Counted from the first letter of the stretch, positions 23,760 to 31,846 are shown. The stretch: 35,373 nt of DNA from Chloroflexota bacterium (GCA_030447745.1 JAUJOH010000010.1:1-35373); one strand, 5' to 3'. Program-made: numbers and translations. Notes: a model not told the origin generated them from the sequence alone.

Positions 23760-24896
23760 TCAACGGATCGTCACCCCCCGCAGCTTCGCGCGATCCTGGA
23801 TCGCGGAGGCGATGAGCCGCCGCGTCACGACGCCGACGAAGCCGCCGGCCTCGATCACCGGCAGCCCGTCGAGACCCGTGCGTCGCAGTCGGTCCAGCGC
23901 CGACCACAGGCTGTCGCCCGGTGCCAGCGCGGCCATCGACGGCGGGCCGACCATCACGTCCTCTGCTCGCGTGGTCGCCCACGACCGTCGCCCCACCCGC
24001 CGCAGCTGGGTCGATCCGACCACGCCGACGATCTGGTCGTCGCGCGCGACCGGCAGCGCGGATCCCTCGCCGCGCTCCATCAACTGGTCGGCAAAGGTAT
24101 CGACCGTCAGCTGTGGCGAGACGGTGGTCACGTCCCGGTCGACCACGTCGCCGACGCGCACACCCTCGATCAGCTCCTGGACGGCGAGCCGCCGGTTGAT
24201 GGCGCGCGAGGCGGACCCGAGGAGCCAGCCTGACAGACCGAGCATCAGCCCGTCGGTCGTCTCGCCGAGCAGCATCAGCGCCAGACCGCCGCCGACGAGG
24301 ACCCAGCCGACGTACCGGCCGGACGTGGCCGATGCGCGCGAGCCCTTCCGCTCGTCCCCGGTGCGGGCCCAGAAGATGGCGCGCACGAGCCGTCCTCCGT
24401 CGAGCGGGTAAGCGGGCACGAGGTTCGCGACGCCGAGGATCAGGTTCAGCGCCGCGAGCACCAGGGCGACGAGCCCCGCGGCCCGGAGCGTCTCGTCGCC
24501 CGCCGCCTGCGCAAGCACCCCGGCCACGGCGAGCACGGTGCCGATGGCGAGACTGACGAGCGGCCCGGCAACGGCGACGGCTGCCTCGTCACGGGGCCGG
24601 TCCGACTCGAGCTGGAAGGATGCGCTGCCACCGAAGAAGAAGACGGTGATGGGACCGACGTCGAGCCCTCTTCGCCGGGCCACGATGCCGTGGCCGAGCT
24701 CGTGGGCGAGCACGGACAGGAAGAAGGCGACGGCGATGACCGCCCCGGTCAGCCACTTCATCGGCGTCGCAATCGTCGGTGCGTTCGCCTCGAGCTGGCT
24801 GACCACGAGGACCGTCACGAGGGAGCCGATGAGGATCCACGACAGGTGGATCCGGATCTCGAACCCGAAGAGGTGGGCGACCGGCCAGCCGGTCAC
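23760..24896 (-). CDS. site-2 protease-type zinc metalloprotease (M50) with two CBS domains
   Basis: The 378-residue protein has several membrane helices, the zinc motif HELGH (65-69) and the second metal site in NLVPAYPLDGGRLVRAIFW. A tandem CBS pair fills the last ~130 residues (VGDVVDRDVTTVSPQLTVD; AEDVMVGPPSMAALAPGDS; LPVIEAGGFVGVV). This is the SpoIVFB/rip-like M50B group with C-terminal CBS domains, which may sense adenine nucleotides. The substrate, often an anti-sigma factor or membrane signal protein, is not encoded nearby. GTG 24896 overlaps the upstream stop by 4 nt (GTGA). The frame further upstream is shadow. Confidence 0.92.
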   Translation of the reverse strand: MTGWPVAHLFGFEIRIHLSWILIGSLVTVLVVSQLEANAPTIATPMKWLTGAVIAVAFFLSVLAHELGHGIVARRRGLDVGPITVFFFGGSASFQLESDRPRDEAAVAVAGPLVSLAIGTVLAVAGVLAQAAGDETLRAAGLVALVLAALNLILGVANLVPAYPLDGGRLVRAIFWARTGDERKGSRASATSGRYVGWVLVGGGLALMLLGETTDGLMLGLSGWLLGSASRAINRRLAVQELIEGVRVGDVVDRDVTTVSPQLTVDTFADQLMERGEGSALPVARDDQIVGVVGSTQLRRVGRRSWATTRAEDVMVGPPSMAALAPGDSLWSALDRLRRTGLDGLPVIEAGGFVGVVTRRLIASAIQDRAKLRGVTIR

Positions 24897-25591
24897 CGGA
24901 CCGCCTCGAGACTCGCGCGTGGGGCCGGCCTTGCGTCCGGCCGTGCCGCGCCCAGGCGCCGCCTCGCGATCACGATCACGAGCAGGGAGAGGGCGAGGAT
25001 GACCAGGCCAACGGCGAGCGACGTCTCGAACCAGAACTGCTGGGGGAACAGCTGGACGAGCCGCTCGGATCGCGGGTCGAAGTTGTAGGTGCCACCGGCG
25101 AAGAAGAGCCGATGGAAGACCTCGAAGGCCGCCTCGAACGCGACGAGTCCCACGACGCCGACGGCCAGGATCGTCGCCACCAGCGCCGCTGCACCCGCCC
25201 GTACCGCGCGCCACAGCGCCGTGCCGCCACGCCACGCGCGGGCCGCGACCAGGACCACGACGACGGACACGAACGCGACGGCGGCGAGGCCCGCGAACAC
25301 GCCGCGGACGTCCACCAGGTGCTGCCGCTCGCGCGCGCTCAGCACGGGCTCACCGGCAACCGCGACGTCGAACTGGGCTGGGCCGAGGACGAGGTCGACG
25401 AGTATCGCGTCGGTCGCGGTGCGGAGCTGCGCCGGCGTGTAGCCCGTCCACGCCGCGGCGTCGGCTCTGCGCTGCTCGAACGCGATCCAGCCCGGGTTGA
25501 GGAACGGGACGACGGCGAGCGCAACGAGCACCACGGCCGTGGCCGCGGCGACGACGACAGAGCCCGCCGCGCGGGCGAGGCGCACGCTCAC
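24893..25591 (-). CDS. DUF1461 / TIGR01906-type integral membrane protein
   Basis: The 232-residue protein has about four or five hydrophobic helices. The extracytoplasmic loops contain NPGWIAFEQRRADAAAW-like sequence, ARERQHLVDVRGVF and HRLFFAGGTYNFDPRSERLV followed by LFPQQFWFET. That HxxFF-x(4-6)-DPRS-LF-P-FW layout is the DUF1461 pattern. Function is unknown; the family occurs in firmicutes and other Gram-positive-like bacteria. GTG 25591 is chosen because TACCAT lies 6 nt upstream and the frame beyond it is not family-like. First gene of the protease-moeA-moaC-mogA-etfD run. Confidence 0.8.
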   Translation of the reverse strand: MSVRLARAAGSVVVAAATAVVLVALAVVPFLNPGWIAFEQRRADAAAWTGYTPAQLRTATDAILVDLVLGPAQFDVAVAGEPVLSARERQHLVDVRGVFAGLAAVAFVSVVVVLVAARAWRGGTALWRAVRAGAAALVATILAVGVVGLVAFEAAFEVFHRLFFAGGTYNFDPRSERLVQLFPQQFWFETSLAVGLVILALSLLVIVIARRRLGAARPDARPAPRASLEAVR

Positions 25592-25597
25592 CGGGCC

Positions 25598-25603
25598 ATG
25601 GTA
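25598..25603 (-). promoter_or_regulatory. candidate -10 element (TACCAT), DUF1461-protease-Moco-etfD operon
   Basis: TACCAT on the minus strand ends 6 nt before the GTG at 25591, with no Shine-Dalgarno in between; it fits leaderless transcription of the long operon. Confidence 0.4.
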
Positions 25604-25671
25604 CCGACTCGTCCGCTCCGACCCGCGCGGGGTTTGGCCGTCCCGGCCCGCAACCCGGCGCGAGGGTGCGG

Positions 25672-26061
25672 CTACTCGTCCTCGAGCGTCCGAGCCTGGT
25701 CCCACCAGCCCTCGATCATCAGATCGGGTGGTGGGTCCACCTTCAGCTCGAGGCACGCCCGGTGGATCCGGTCGCGGAACTCGTCGAGGTCGAGCGACAG
25801 CATGTCGCGTAGTCCCTCCACGCCGGCCTGGATCATCAGCTGGTGCTCGTCCGGCCCGAAGCCGGCCAGGTTGAGCATCAGGGCCTCGTCTCGCCAGTTG
25901 AGGACGTCGTTGGGCGTTGCGTCGACCTGGTCCGCGAGGTACTGCCGCCGCGTCGTCGTCTCCGAGACCTCGAGCAGCAGCCCCGTCGTGAAGATGCCCT
26001 GCCGCTCGAGTCGTTCGAGGTGGACGGGCTCGATCCGGGTCAGCTCCGTAATCGGCGGCAC
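25672..26061 (-). CDS. DUF4332-like helix-hairpin-helix protein
   Basis: The 129-residue protein has two pairs of short helices around the turn sequences IEPVHLERLERQGIFTTGLLL and LNLAGFGPDEHQLMIQAGVEGLRDML. This is the helix-hairpin-helix-like repeat seen in DUF4332 proteins, which are thought to bind nucleic acid or act as scaffolds. No catalytic motif is visible. It starts with GTG at 26061, with AGGAGG 12 nt upstream and a GATAAT box at 26097-26102 as a possible -10. It is separate from the DUF1461 operon by 80 bp. Confidence 0.7.
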   Translation of the reverse strand: MPPITELTRIEPVHLERLERQGIFTTGLLLEVSETTTRRQYLADQVDATPNDVLNWRDEALMLNLAGFGPDEHQLMIQAGVEGLRDMLSLDLDEFRDRIHRACLELKVDPPPDLMIEGWWDQARTLEDE

Positions 26062-26319
26062 GGGCGGGCGGGTCCTCCTGGCTGTGGTACGCGACCATTA
26101 TCGCGGCTCGGCGACTCGCAGACGGACGTCAGGGGCGCCGTGGTCTCCGCCCGGTCGGTCCTCAGCCAGGCTGAGCGACGACCGGACGAGCGAGCGTGGT
26201 CGCGAGCCGTTTCTGTGGATCCGGGCGCGAAACGACGCTCGCCTGTCCCGATTCCACTCAGTGACGCCGAAGACGTCGCAACCACCCCGGTCCCAGGGCC
26301 CGACGCCCGGCACCCGCTG

Positions 26320-26676
26320 TCAGCCGAGCGGGCGCTCCTCGAGCGGCACGTCCCAGTGCGCGTCGAGCAGCTCGAACCGCCGCTGCTCCTCGGCGCGATG
26401 GCGCTCGCGGTCGGGGAAGAGTCGCTCGGCGATCTCCGCCTCCGAGTGCTCCTCGATCGCGACCCAGTCTCGGTACGTGATCGTGACGAGTACGTCCCAG
26501 TCGGCGCGCCCGTCGCCGTGGAAACGCGGTACGTGGCAGGTGACGGCCACGAGTCGCCCGTTCGCGACCTGCTCGCGGAGGATCGGCCAGTGGTTGCGCT
26601 CGAACAGGCGGAGGAACTCGCCGTGGGCGCCCCACCGCGTGCGGTAGAAGTAGAGAACCGTGACGGGCCCCGGCAT
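26320..26676 (-). CDS. small protein of unknown function, possible alpha/beta-barrel fold
   Basis: The 118-residue protein begins PGPVTVLYFYRTRWGAHGEFL and has regularly spaced beta-strand-like and helical segments (DWDVLVTITYRDWVAIEEHS). This could fit a dimeric alpha/beta-barrel, but no defining motif is seen and I do not assign a family. ATG 26676 is preceded by GGAGG at 5 nt spacing; the GTG 12 nt upstream overlaps that ribosome site and is less likely. It stands alone between the DUF4332-like gene and the decarboxylase. Confidence 0.68.
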   Translation of the reverse strand: MPGPVTVLYFYRTRWGAHGEFLRLFERNHWPILREQVANGRLVAVTCHVPRFHGDGRADWDVLVTITYRDWVAIEEHSEAEIAERLFPDRERHRAEEQRRFELLDAHWDVPLEERPLG

Positions 26677-26791
26677 GACGACCTCCACGGGTGACGACGC
26701 GCCCGCCGCGCGGCGCGGTCCCGTCAGCGTGCGCGGAGGCTACCACCGGCGCCGGACCGCCAGGGCCGCCACCGGCACCCCGACGTGCCCG

Positions 26792-28375
26792 TCAGCTCGT
26801 CGGAACGGTTCCCGACGATGACGCTTCCCCGGAGCCGCCACTCTCAGGGAGCAGCACGCGTGCTTCCCGGCGCAGCAGCTCCCACGCGCGGCTTACGTGG
26901 CGCGGCTCCGTTCGCAGGCTGCCGATCGCGACGCGGATCACGAAACGGCCCGCCAGCCGGGTGTGCGACAGGAATACCTCGCCCGTTCGGTTGACCGCGT
27001 CGATCAACGCCGCGTTCAGGCGATCGAGCTTGTCGTCGTCGCCGGCCAGGGCGGCCGGCGCGTAGCGGAAGCAGACCGTCGAGAACGGCACGGGCGCCAG
27101 CCGCTCCCACCCGGGCTCCGCATCCACCGAGGCGGCGAACTCGCGGGCGAGCTCCAGATGCCGCTCGAGCCGGCGGCGCAGCCCCTCGAGGCCGAACCAG
27201 CGCAGCTGGATCCACAGCTTCAGCGCCCGGAACCGGCGGCCGAGCTGCGGCGTGTACTCGTTGAAGTCGCGCACCGGCGTCTCGTGGTCGAGCGTGCGGA
27301 GATACTCCGGGACGAGGCTGAACGCGTCCCGCAGGACGTCCATCCGCTGGGTCAGCAGGAGCGACGCGTCGAGCGGCGTGAACAGCCACTTGTGCGGGTT
27401 GACGACGACGGAATCCGCGCGCTCCCAGCCGGTGAACGGCGCTCGTCGCTCGGGGATGATGGCGACGGCTCCCGCGTACGCGGCGTCCACGTGCATCCAC
27501 AGCGCCTCCCGCTCGGCGATGTCCGCGATCGCGGCCACGGGGTCGACTGACGTCGACGACGTGGTGCCCACGGTCGCCACGACGGCGATCGGCTGGTGGC
27601 CGTCCCGGCGCTCGCGAGCGATCGCCCCGTCGAGCTCATCGGCGCGGGGCGGGGAACGCTCGGCGGCCGGGCCGTGTACCAGCGCCGCGCGCCCGAGCCC
27701 GCGCGTCAAGCCCGCCGTCTCGATCGAGCTGTGGGGCGCGGGGGCGGCGGAGTCGCGGGGCGCCGCGGTTTTCGCGCGGCCGGCGAGTCCCCGCGCCGCG
27801 GCGTCGAGAGCGGCCGCTTCCCGCGCAGCCGCCAGCGCGATGAGCGACGAGGTGGAGGCGGTGTCGGTCAGGAGCCCGTCGAATTCGGCCGGCAGCCCGA
27901 GCGCGTCGCGCAGCCAGCGGACGACGACCACCTCGAGTTCGGTCGCCACGGGCGACGTTCGCCAGAGCATGGCGTTCGACCCGATCCCCGCCGTCAGCAT
28001 CTCACCCAGGATCCCCGGGCCGGATGCGGTCGTCGCGAAGTAGGCCATGAACCCCGGGTGCTGCCAGTGCGTCACGTTCGGCTCGACCAGCCGGCCGTAG
28101 TCAGCGAGGATCGCCTCGATCGGGGCTGGCTCCTCCGGCGGTTGCGACGGGAACAGCGGCCCGAGCGACCCCGGGTCGACCGGCGGCAGCACCGGGTACC
28201 GCTCCACGGACGCGAGGTAATCGGCGATCCGGTCGACGACCTGGTGGCCCGCCGCCCGGAACGCCTCGGGGGCCATGTCGACCAGGCCGTCGGTCTGCTC
28301 CGCGTCGAGGGCGATCGCACGATCGAGATCCCAGTCCTGCCCGTCGGCCCGTCGCGGCGAGCCAGCTTCCGTCAC
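26792..28375 (-). CDS. PLP-dependent group II amino acid decarboxylase (aromatic amino acid decarboxylase-like)
   Basis: The 527-residue protein shows the AADC/group II fold: NVTHWQHPGFMAYFATTASGP near the N-terminus, HSSIE with stacking His215, VDAAYAGA with Asp297, and NPHKWLF with PLP Lys329. VGTTSSTSVDPVAAIA and DTASTSSLIALAAARE mark a subfamily distinct from human AADC. It would decarboxylate an aromatic or related amino acid to the amine, in the cytoplasm. Residues ~185-245 are Ala/Pro/Arg-rich and poorly conserved. GTG 28375 is chosen since TAGACT lies 7 nt upstream and the frame beyond lacks similarity. Confidence 0.9.
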   Translation of the reverse strand: MTEAGSPRRADGQDWDLDRAIALDAEQTDGLVDMAPEAFRAAGHQVVDRIADYLASVERYPVLPPVDPGSLGPLFPSQPPEEPAPIEAILADYGRLVEPNVTHWQHPGFMAYFATTASGPGILGEMLTAGIGSNAMLWRTSPVATELEVVVVRWLRDALGLPAEFDGLLTDTASTSSLIALAAAREAAALDAAARGLAGRAKTAAPRDSAAPAPHSSIETAGLTRGLGRAALVHGPAAERSPPRADELDGAIARERRDGHQPIAVVATVGTTSSTSVDPVAAIADIAEREALWMHVDAAYAGAVAIIPERRAPFTGWERADSVVVNPHKWLFTPLDASLLLTQRMDVLRDAFSLVPEYLRTLDHETPVRDFNEYTPQLGRRFRALKLWIQLRWFGLEGLRRRLERHLELAREFAASVDAEPGWERLAPVPFSTVCFRYAPAALAGDDDKLDRLNAALIDAVNRTGEVFLSHTRLAGRFVIRVAIGSLRTEPRHVSRAWELLRREARVLLPESGGSGEASSSGTVPTS

Positions 28376-28638
28376 GGTCCGGAGTCTACGCGGGCTCCGC
28401 CCGACACAGCCCCGATGGGTGCCGTTCGGACCGGCGGGCGCCGCGTGTGTAGGGGCGTGTAGCAGAAATTGAGGCCGTCTGGAACCCGGAGGTCCGATGC
28501 GTCGGACGGAGCTTGCCGGCGCACGTGACATCGTTCGAGTCGGGTGCTGGCCGACCGAGTCGGCTGGAACTTCCCTCCAACGGTCTGCGATGGCGCGGCT
28601 GGGTGATCGATCATGTGAGGAGTTCAACGCGCGGGAAC
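28376..28638. other. 263-bp gene-free stretch
   Basis: Holds the decarboxylase promoter candidate, a doubled GTGTAG motif near 28446-28461 and a near-perfect 16-bp palindrome at 28492-28507 (gtccgatgcgtcggac). I see no coding region with convincing features and no known RNA. Confidence 0.5.
28383..28388 (-). promoter_or_regulatory. candidate -10 element (TAGACT), decarboxylase gene
   Basis: TAGACT on the minus strand ends 7 nt before the GTG at 28375 and no Shine-Dalgarno is present, as at the other candidate leaderless starts. Confidence 0.4.
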
Positions 28639-29323
28639 TCAGCGCTTGACGCACGTATAGGCGCCATACACCGACCCGCCGAACTCGGCGGTCGCGATCT
28701 CAAAGCCCGCCGCAACGAGCATCGGCTCGAACAGCCAGCGGAAGGTGCTGTACTCGGTGCGGATGTGCTCGGCAAGGTTGGCGCGTGTGTACCCGAGGGC
28801 CGGATCGTCAACGGCATGAGCGAACCACCGCTCGAAAACTTGGTCGGCCTCCGAGGGTTGGAAGTCGTAGATCAGATCGTGGATCCGTAAGACCGCGCCA
28901 GGCCGCATCATTCGGGCGATGCGCTCGAGCGCGAGTCCCTTCCAGAAGTCAGGCAAATGATGGAGAGCGTTTCGGGTGTATACCCCGTCAGCGGGCGGGC
29001 CGACGTGGCGGTAGCTCAGGAAGCCAGCCTGCACGCAGTCGAGGTTCGTCAACCCGGCTGCGACCGCTCGATCCTCGAGGAGTTTCACCATCACCGGTGA
29101 GACGTCGACCGCCGTGACCTGCCCGAACTGTCGCGCCGACGGGAGCGCGAACTGCCCGGTCCCCGCGCCGAGGTCAACGATCGTCGACGTCTGGGTCAGG
29201 CCGTGGGCGGCAAATACGGACAGGTCCGCAGCGGGATCGGGGTACCCTTGCTTCTGGTCGTAGCCCCCCAACGAAGCCGAGATCGAGATGCTCCGGACCC
29301 GCGTGAGCCAGTTCGTCGATCAT
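28639..29323 (-). pseudogene. class I SAM-dependent methyltransferase, frameshifted at a homopolymer
   Basis: The main frame (210 residues from a TTG at 29271) has VDLGAGTGQFAL (SAM motif I), VTAVDVSPVMV, RNALHHLPDFWKGLAL and a C-terminus ending TCVKR. The usual N-terminal lead of such methyltransferases is found in another frame: ATG 29323 encodes MIDELAHAGPEHLDLGFV, which would continue into GGYDQKQGY if the run of six G (six C at 29264-29269 on the + strand) were five. The restored protein is 227 residues. The acceptor is unknown. It may be a true lesion, a sequencing error or a slippery site; the TTG start alone would give an N-terminally shortened protein. Confidence 0.78.
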
Positions 29324-29344
29324 CCACGGCGTGGCCACTCGGCG

Positions 29345-29350
29345 ATTCTA
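29345..29350 (-). promoter_or_regulatory. candidate -10 element (TAGAAT) of methyltransferase gene
   Basis: TAGAAT on the minus strand lies 21 nt before the ATG at 29323. It supports that ATG, not the TTG at 29271, as the original start. Confidence 0.35.
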
Positions 29351-29426
29351 GGCGAGTCGTGGGTACCGGCCGACCCGCTGCCCGAGCCCAAGCGGGGACG
29401 GGCTCTCGGACGCGTCGCGCTCTGGG

Positions 29427-29600
29427 TCAGGCGGCCGCCCGCCAGGCGAGGTAGCCGACCGAGGCGACCTGGAGCCAGGCCCGGGCGCTCGCCGCGGTGC
29501 CCTCGTAGCAGCGCGACAGGCGGGGCCAGCGGCCCAGCTGGGCAAAGGCGTGCTCGATCCGGTAGAGCGGCCGGATCGGGGCGAAGCCGCTCACGCCCTT
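29427..29600 (-). pseudogene. remnant of a DDE (IS5-like) transposase, C-terminal end
   Basis: A ~57-residue segment, RPLYRIEHAFAQLGRWPRL then SRCYEGTAASARAWLQVAS and VGYLAWR, matches the C-terminal end of IS5-like DDE transposases (the R-x-E helix region before the stop). No upstream catalytic DDE part, start codon or terminal inverted repeats are visible, and the frame upstream of 29600 is not transposase-like. It is a decayed insertion sequence next to the frameshifted methyltransferase. Confidence 0.65.
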
Positions 29601-29834
29601 CGGTGGCGCCTTGATCGTCCATGTCGGAGGTCCGCCCGAAGGTCGCCGGCCCGTACGGGTCACCCCGGCGAAGTCGTCGACCGACGTCCGCAGGGCGACC
29701 GCGAGATCCGGCTCAATCGATGCGGCCGGGGCGGATCCGGTGGTGTTGCCGGCGTCCCCCTGTGCAGATGCCGCCGCCGCGCCTCCCTGCACGGACATCG
29801 CGCGGCACCTCGGATGCGCTGGCATGATCGGCCG

Positions 29835-30254
29835 ATGGCGGCCCGCGACGATACGGCCCTCAAGCGGCTCGGCGGTGGCCGGTGGCAGACGCGCGACGGA
29901 CGCTTCACGATCGAGCCACAGTCCGGCACGTGGGTCGTCGTCGACGCGGAAGCGACAGACGAGCTGGGGCTTGCGCTCGTGCGCGGGCCATACGGGACGC
30001 TGACGGCCGCGAAGGACGCGATCGCCGACGCTCGCGAGGGCGATGCGCCGGCGTCGCCCCTGGCCGGCGCGCTGGCGCGCGTCGCCGACATGGCCGAGCC
30101 TCAGGCGAGCGATCCGCGTCGTGGCCGCCGCCGGCAGAAAGTGGAGGGTCAGGCGACGCCCGCGACCGAGCCGACACCGGCGCCCACTGGGCCAGAAAGG
30201 GCGCGAGGCGCGGTGGCAGGCTCGTCATGGCGCCACGGTAGAGCGCGCTCATGA
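29835..30254 (+). CDS. hypothetical protein, small conserved-looking N-terminal domain
   Basis: The 139-residue protein has an N-terminal ~65-residue part with strand-like pattern (RLGGGRWQTRDGRFTIEPQS, TWVVVDAEATDELGLALVRG, TLTAAKDAIADAR) and a basic, Pro/Ala-rich tail. I do not recognise a family. The N-terminal domain looks folded, the tail disordered, so it may bind nucleic acid or a partner. ATG 29835 lacks a clear ribosome site. The stop at 30252 lies inside a perfect dyad symmetry. Confidence 0.6.
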   Translation: MAARDDTALKRLGGGRWQTRDGRFTIEPQSGTWVVVDAEATDELGLALVRGPYGTLTAAKDAIADAREGDAPASPLAGALARVADMAEPQASDPRRGRRRQKVEGQATPATEPTPAPTGPERARGAVAGSSWRHGRARS

Positions 30255-30266
30255 CACCTGGTGTCA
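30252..30266. promoter_or_regulatory. perfect 7-1-7 palindrome, possible operator
   Basis: TGACACC-T-GGTGTCA is a 15-bp perfect dyad. It covers the stop codon of the preceding gene and lies 83 bp upstream of the next ATG (30349). It looks like a homodimer binding site; no regulator is encoded nearby. Confidence 0.45.
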
Positions 30267-30348
30267 GGAACTCGGCGCCGTCCCGCTCCGCCTTTCCGGT
30301 CAGCCGCCAGCGCGGCCGCCATACTGCCCGCATTGGCAGCCGAAGCCC

Positions 30349-30762
30349 ATGACCGACGAATTTGAGCTCCGGACCACCTCTGACGCATTTCTCGCCCGCG
30401 TCGAACGTCTCCATCGGCTCGAGGAGCGCAAGCGGACTTTCACGCCCGGGACGCCGGACATGGTCCGGATCACCCGCGAGGTGGAGAAGCTGACGGCCGA
30501 GGTCCATCAGTACGCGAGACGTCAGACCGAGCTTGCAGAGCTGGCCGGAAAGCGGCGCGCGTCGCGGATGCGGCCGATCGTGCTCGTACCGCCGCGCGAC
30601 ATCGATCAGATCCTCGCCGAGTGGCGGGAGGCCGAGCGGTCCGTGTCGGCGGCGACGCCCGGCACGGCCGAATGGGAGTCCGCCATCGCCGACGTCGAGC
30701 GGCTGCGCAACGAGTACGGCCGCGCGCACGCGGCCCGGAGCGCTGATCGGACGGATCACTAG
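30349..30762 (+). CDS. hypothetical coiled-coil protein
   Basis: The 137-residue protein is almost wholly helical and charged (AFLARVERLHRLEERKRTF; MVRITREVEKLTAEVHQYAR; WREAERSVSAATPGTAEWES). Heptad-like Leu/Val spacing suggests a coiled coil. No enzyme or DNA-binding motif is seen and no family is recognised. It starts at ATG 30349 after a palindromic site and converges with the next gene, overlapping it by 4 bp at the stops. Confidence 0.6.
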   Translation: MTDEFELRTTSDAFLARVERLHRLEERKRTFTPGTPDMVRITREVEKLTAEVHQYARRQTELAELAGKRRASRMRPIVLVPPRDIDQILAEWREAERSVSAATPGTAEWESAIADVERLRNEYGRAHAARSADRTDH

Positions 30763-30989
30763 AAGCCCGATCGGACCTCTACGACCTCCACGTCGAAGTC
30801 GGCGGGGTGAAGGCCGAGGTCGAGAGCGATCCGCTCACGTGACCGCGCCTCGATGTCGTCCAGCGAGAAGGCGACGGTCCACGTCGCCGGCAGCTCACGC
30901 ACGGTCACGTGCCAGGCATCACGGGAGATCTGCTCGACCATGACGCTGAAGCGCGCTCGATCCTGATGCGGACGCGGTTCTGGACCCAT
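30759..30989 (-). CDS. small hypothetical protein
   Basis: The 76-residue protein has a short beta-rich pattern (ARFSVMVEQISRDAWHVTVR, TWTVAFSLDDIEARSRERIA, FDVEVVEVRSGF) somewhat like HicB-type or other small alpha/beta folds, but nothing diagnostic. No toxin-like partner lies next to it. ATG 30989 has no strong ribosome site; the ATG in VMVEQIS is an alternative start. It is convergent with the coiled-coil gene. Confidence 0.48.
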   Translation of the reverse strand: MGPEPRPHQDRARFSVMVEQISRDAWHVTVRELPATWTVAFSLDDIEARSRERIALDLGLHPADFDVEVVEVRSGF

Positions 30990-31331
30990 TGACGGGATGC
31001 TGGGGCCGTGCGGTCACGGCGTGCAGTGAACCCGGAACACGAGGCTTGCGGAGCCGTTGCAGTGAGTCCTGACTGACCGCTCGACGGCGCCGCGTCCGGA
31101 GGCCGGTGCCATCGCGCAACGGCAACCAGGACGCAAGTACTGGACGATCGCGGCAGATGACCTGAAACTGACGCCGAGAAGAGGCACGACGGGACGGGGT
31201 CGCGAGCTCCTCCCCCCGGCGCAAGCGTCCACCCCGGTGTGCCACTCAACGATGACCTGCGCGAGGCCACTGCCCAATGCCCCGCGCGGGTCTTCGTCTG
31301 TCGGCGGCGCGTCCGTCGGGGACGATCTGGA
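30990..31331. other. 342-bp gene-free stretch
   Basis: I see no supported gene, RNA or strong hairpin here. A doubled TGCAGTGA motif (near 31021 and 31056) is the only pattern noted. Short open frames on both strands lack ribosome sites and family features. Confidence 0.5.
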
Positions 31332-31589
31332 CTAGCGGTCCTCGGGCGCCGGTGGCCCCTCGGCGATCCACTGGTGGGCCTGTCGCCAGAACTCGGCGCT
31401 CGTCACGTCGAGCCCCTGCCGGTTCGCCTCGTACTCCCACTCGGTCATCAGGTGCTCGGCGCCTGTGCGCTCGAAGCCGCGTTCGGTCAGCTTCACGACG
31501 AACTCCCGTCGACGGCGCGTGTACAGGCTCACGAGCCGGCTCGGTAGGTTGCGAGAATAAATGCCTCCTGCGTTCGGCGCCACGGCCAT
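31332..31589 (-). CDS. small hypothetical protein
   Basis: The 85-residue protein has a basic N-terminal half (SRLVSLYTRRRREFVVKLTE) and an acidic C-terminus (TEWEYEANRQGLDVTSAEFW, AHQWIAEGPPAPEDR). ATG 31589 is preceded by GAGG; a second strong AGGAGG site occurs inside the frame near 31565 but is followed by no canonical start at the right distance. No family is recognised. It lies 109 bp from tRNA-Pro on the same strand and could share its transcript. Confidence 0.45.
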   Translation of the reverse strand: MAVAPNAGGIYSRNLPSRLVSLYTRRRREFVVKLTERGFERTGAEHLMTEWEYEANRQGLDVTSAEFWRQAHQWIAEGPPAPEDR

Positions 31590-31698
31590 CCTCGGACCTC
31601 GGCGGAAGCCGCAGCAGCGACGTGGCGATGCCCGGTGACGTCGATGCCACGGCCGGTCCCCGGGATTGCTCGCGGCGGTGCTGCGACCGTTCCGGTGT

Positions 31699-31775
31699 TG
31701 GTCGGGGCGGAGCGATTCGAACGCTCGACCTCCTGAACCCCATTCAGGTGCGCTACCAGGCTGCGCCACGCCCCG
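31699..31775 (-). tRNA. tRNA-Pro (anticodon GGG)
   Basis: On the minus strand the acceptor stem is CGGGGCG/CGCCCCG, the D-arm GCGCAGCCTGGTAGCGC, and the anticodon stem CCTGA/TCAGG with loop ATGGGGT (anticodon GGG at 31739-31741). The T-arm loop is TTCGAAT. Discriminator A is at 31702 and an encoded CCA at 31699-31701. It decodes CCC/CCU codons. Confidence 0.95.
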
Positions 31776-31846
31776 ACAGGCAACCGAGTCTAGCAGAGCC
31801 CCTGTGGCGCTCCGGCCGCGCGGGCGGACCGCGAAACGCGGCCGAA

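Noticed and set aside
30759..30989. Antitoxin (HicB-like) assignment for the 76-residue protein
   Set aside because: Only a vague beta-rich pattern fits, and no toxin-like partner gene is adjacent.
31829..31841. Hairpin ccgcgaaacgcgg as terminator after gpsA
   Set aside because: Only a 5-bp stem and no T-run on either strand; not enough for a terminator call.
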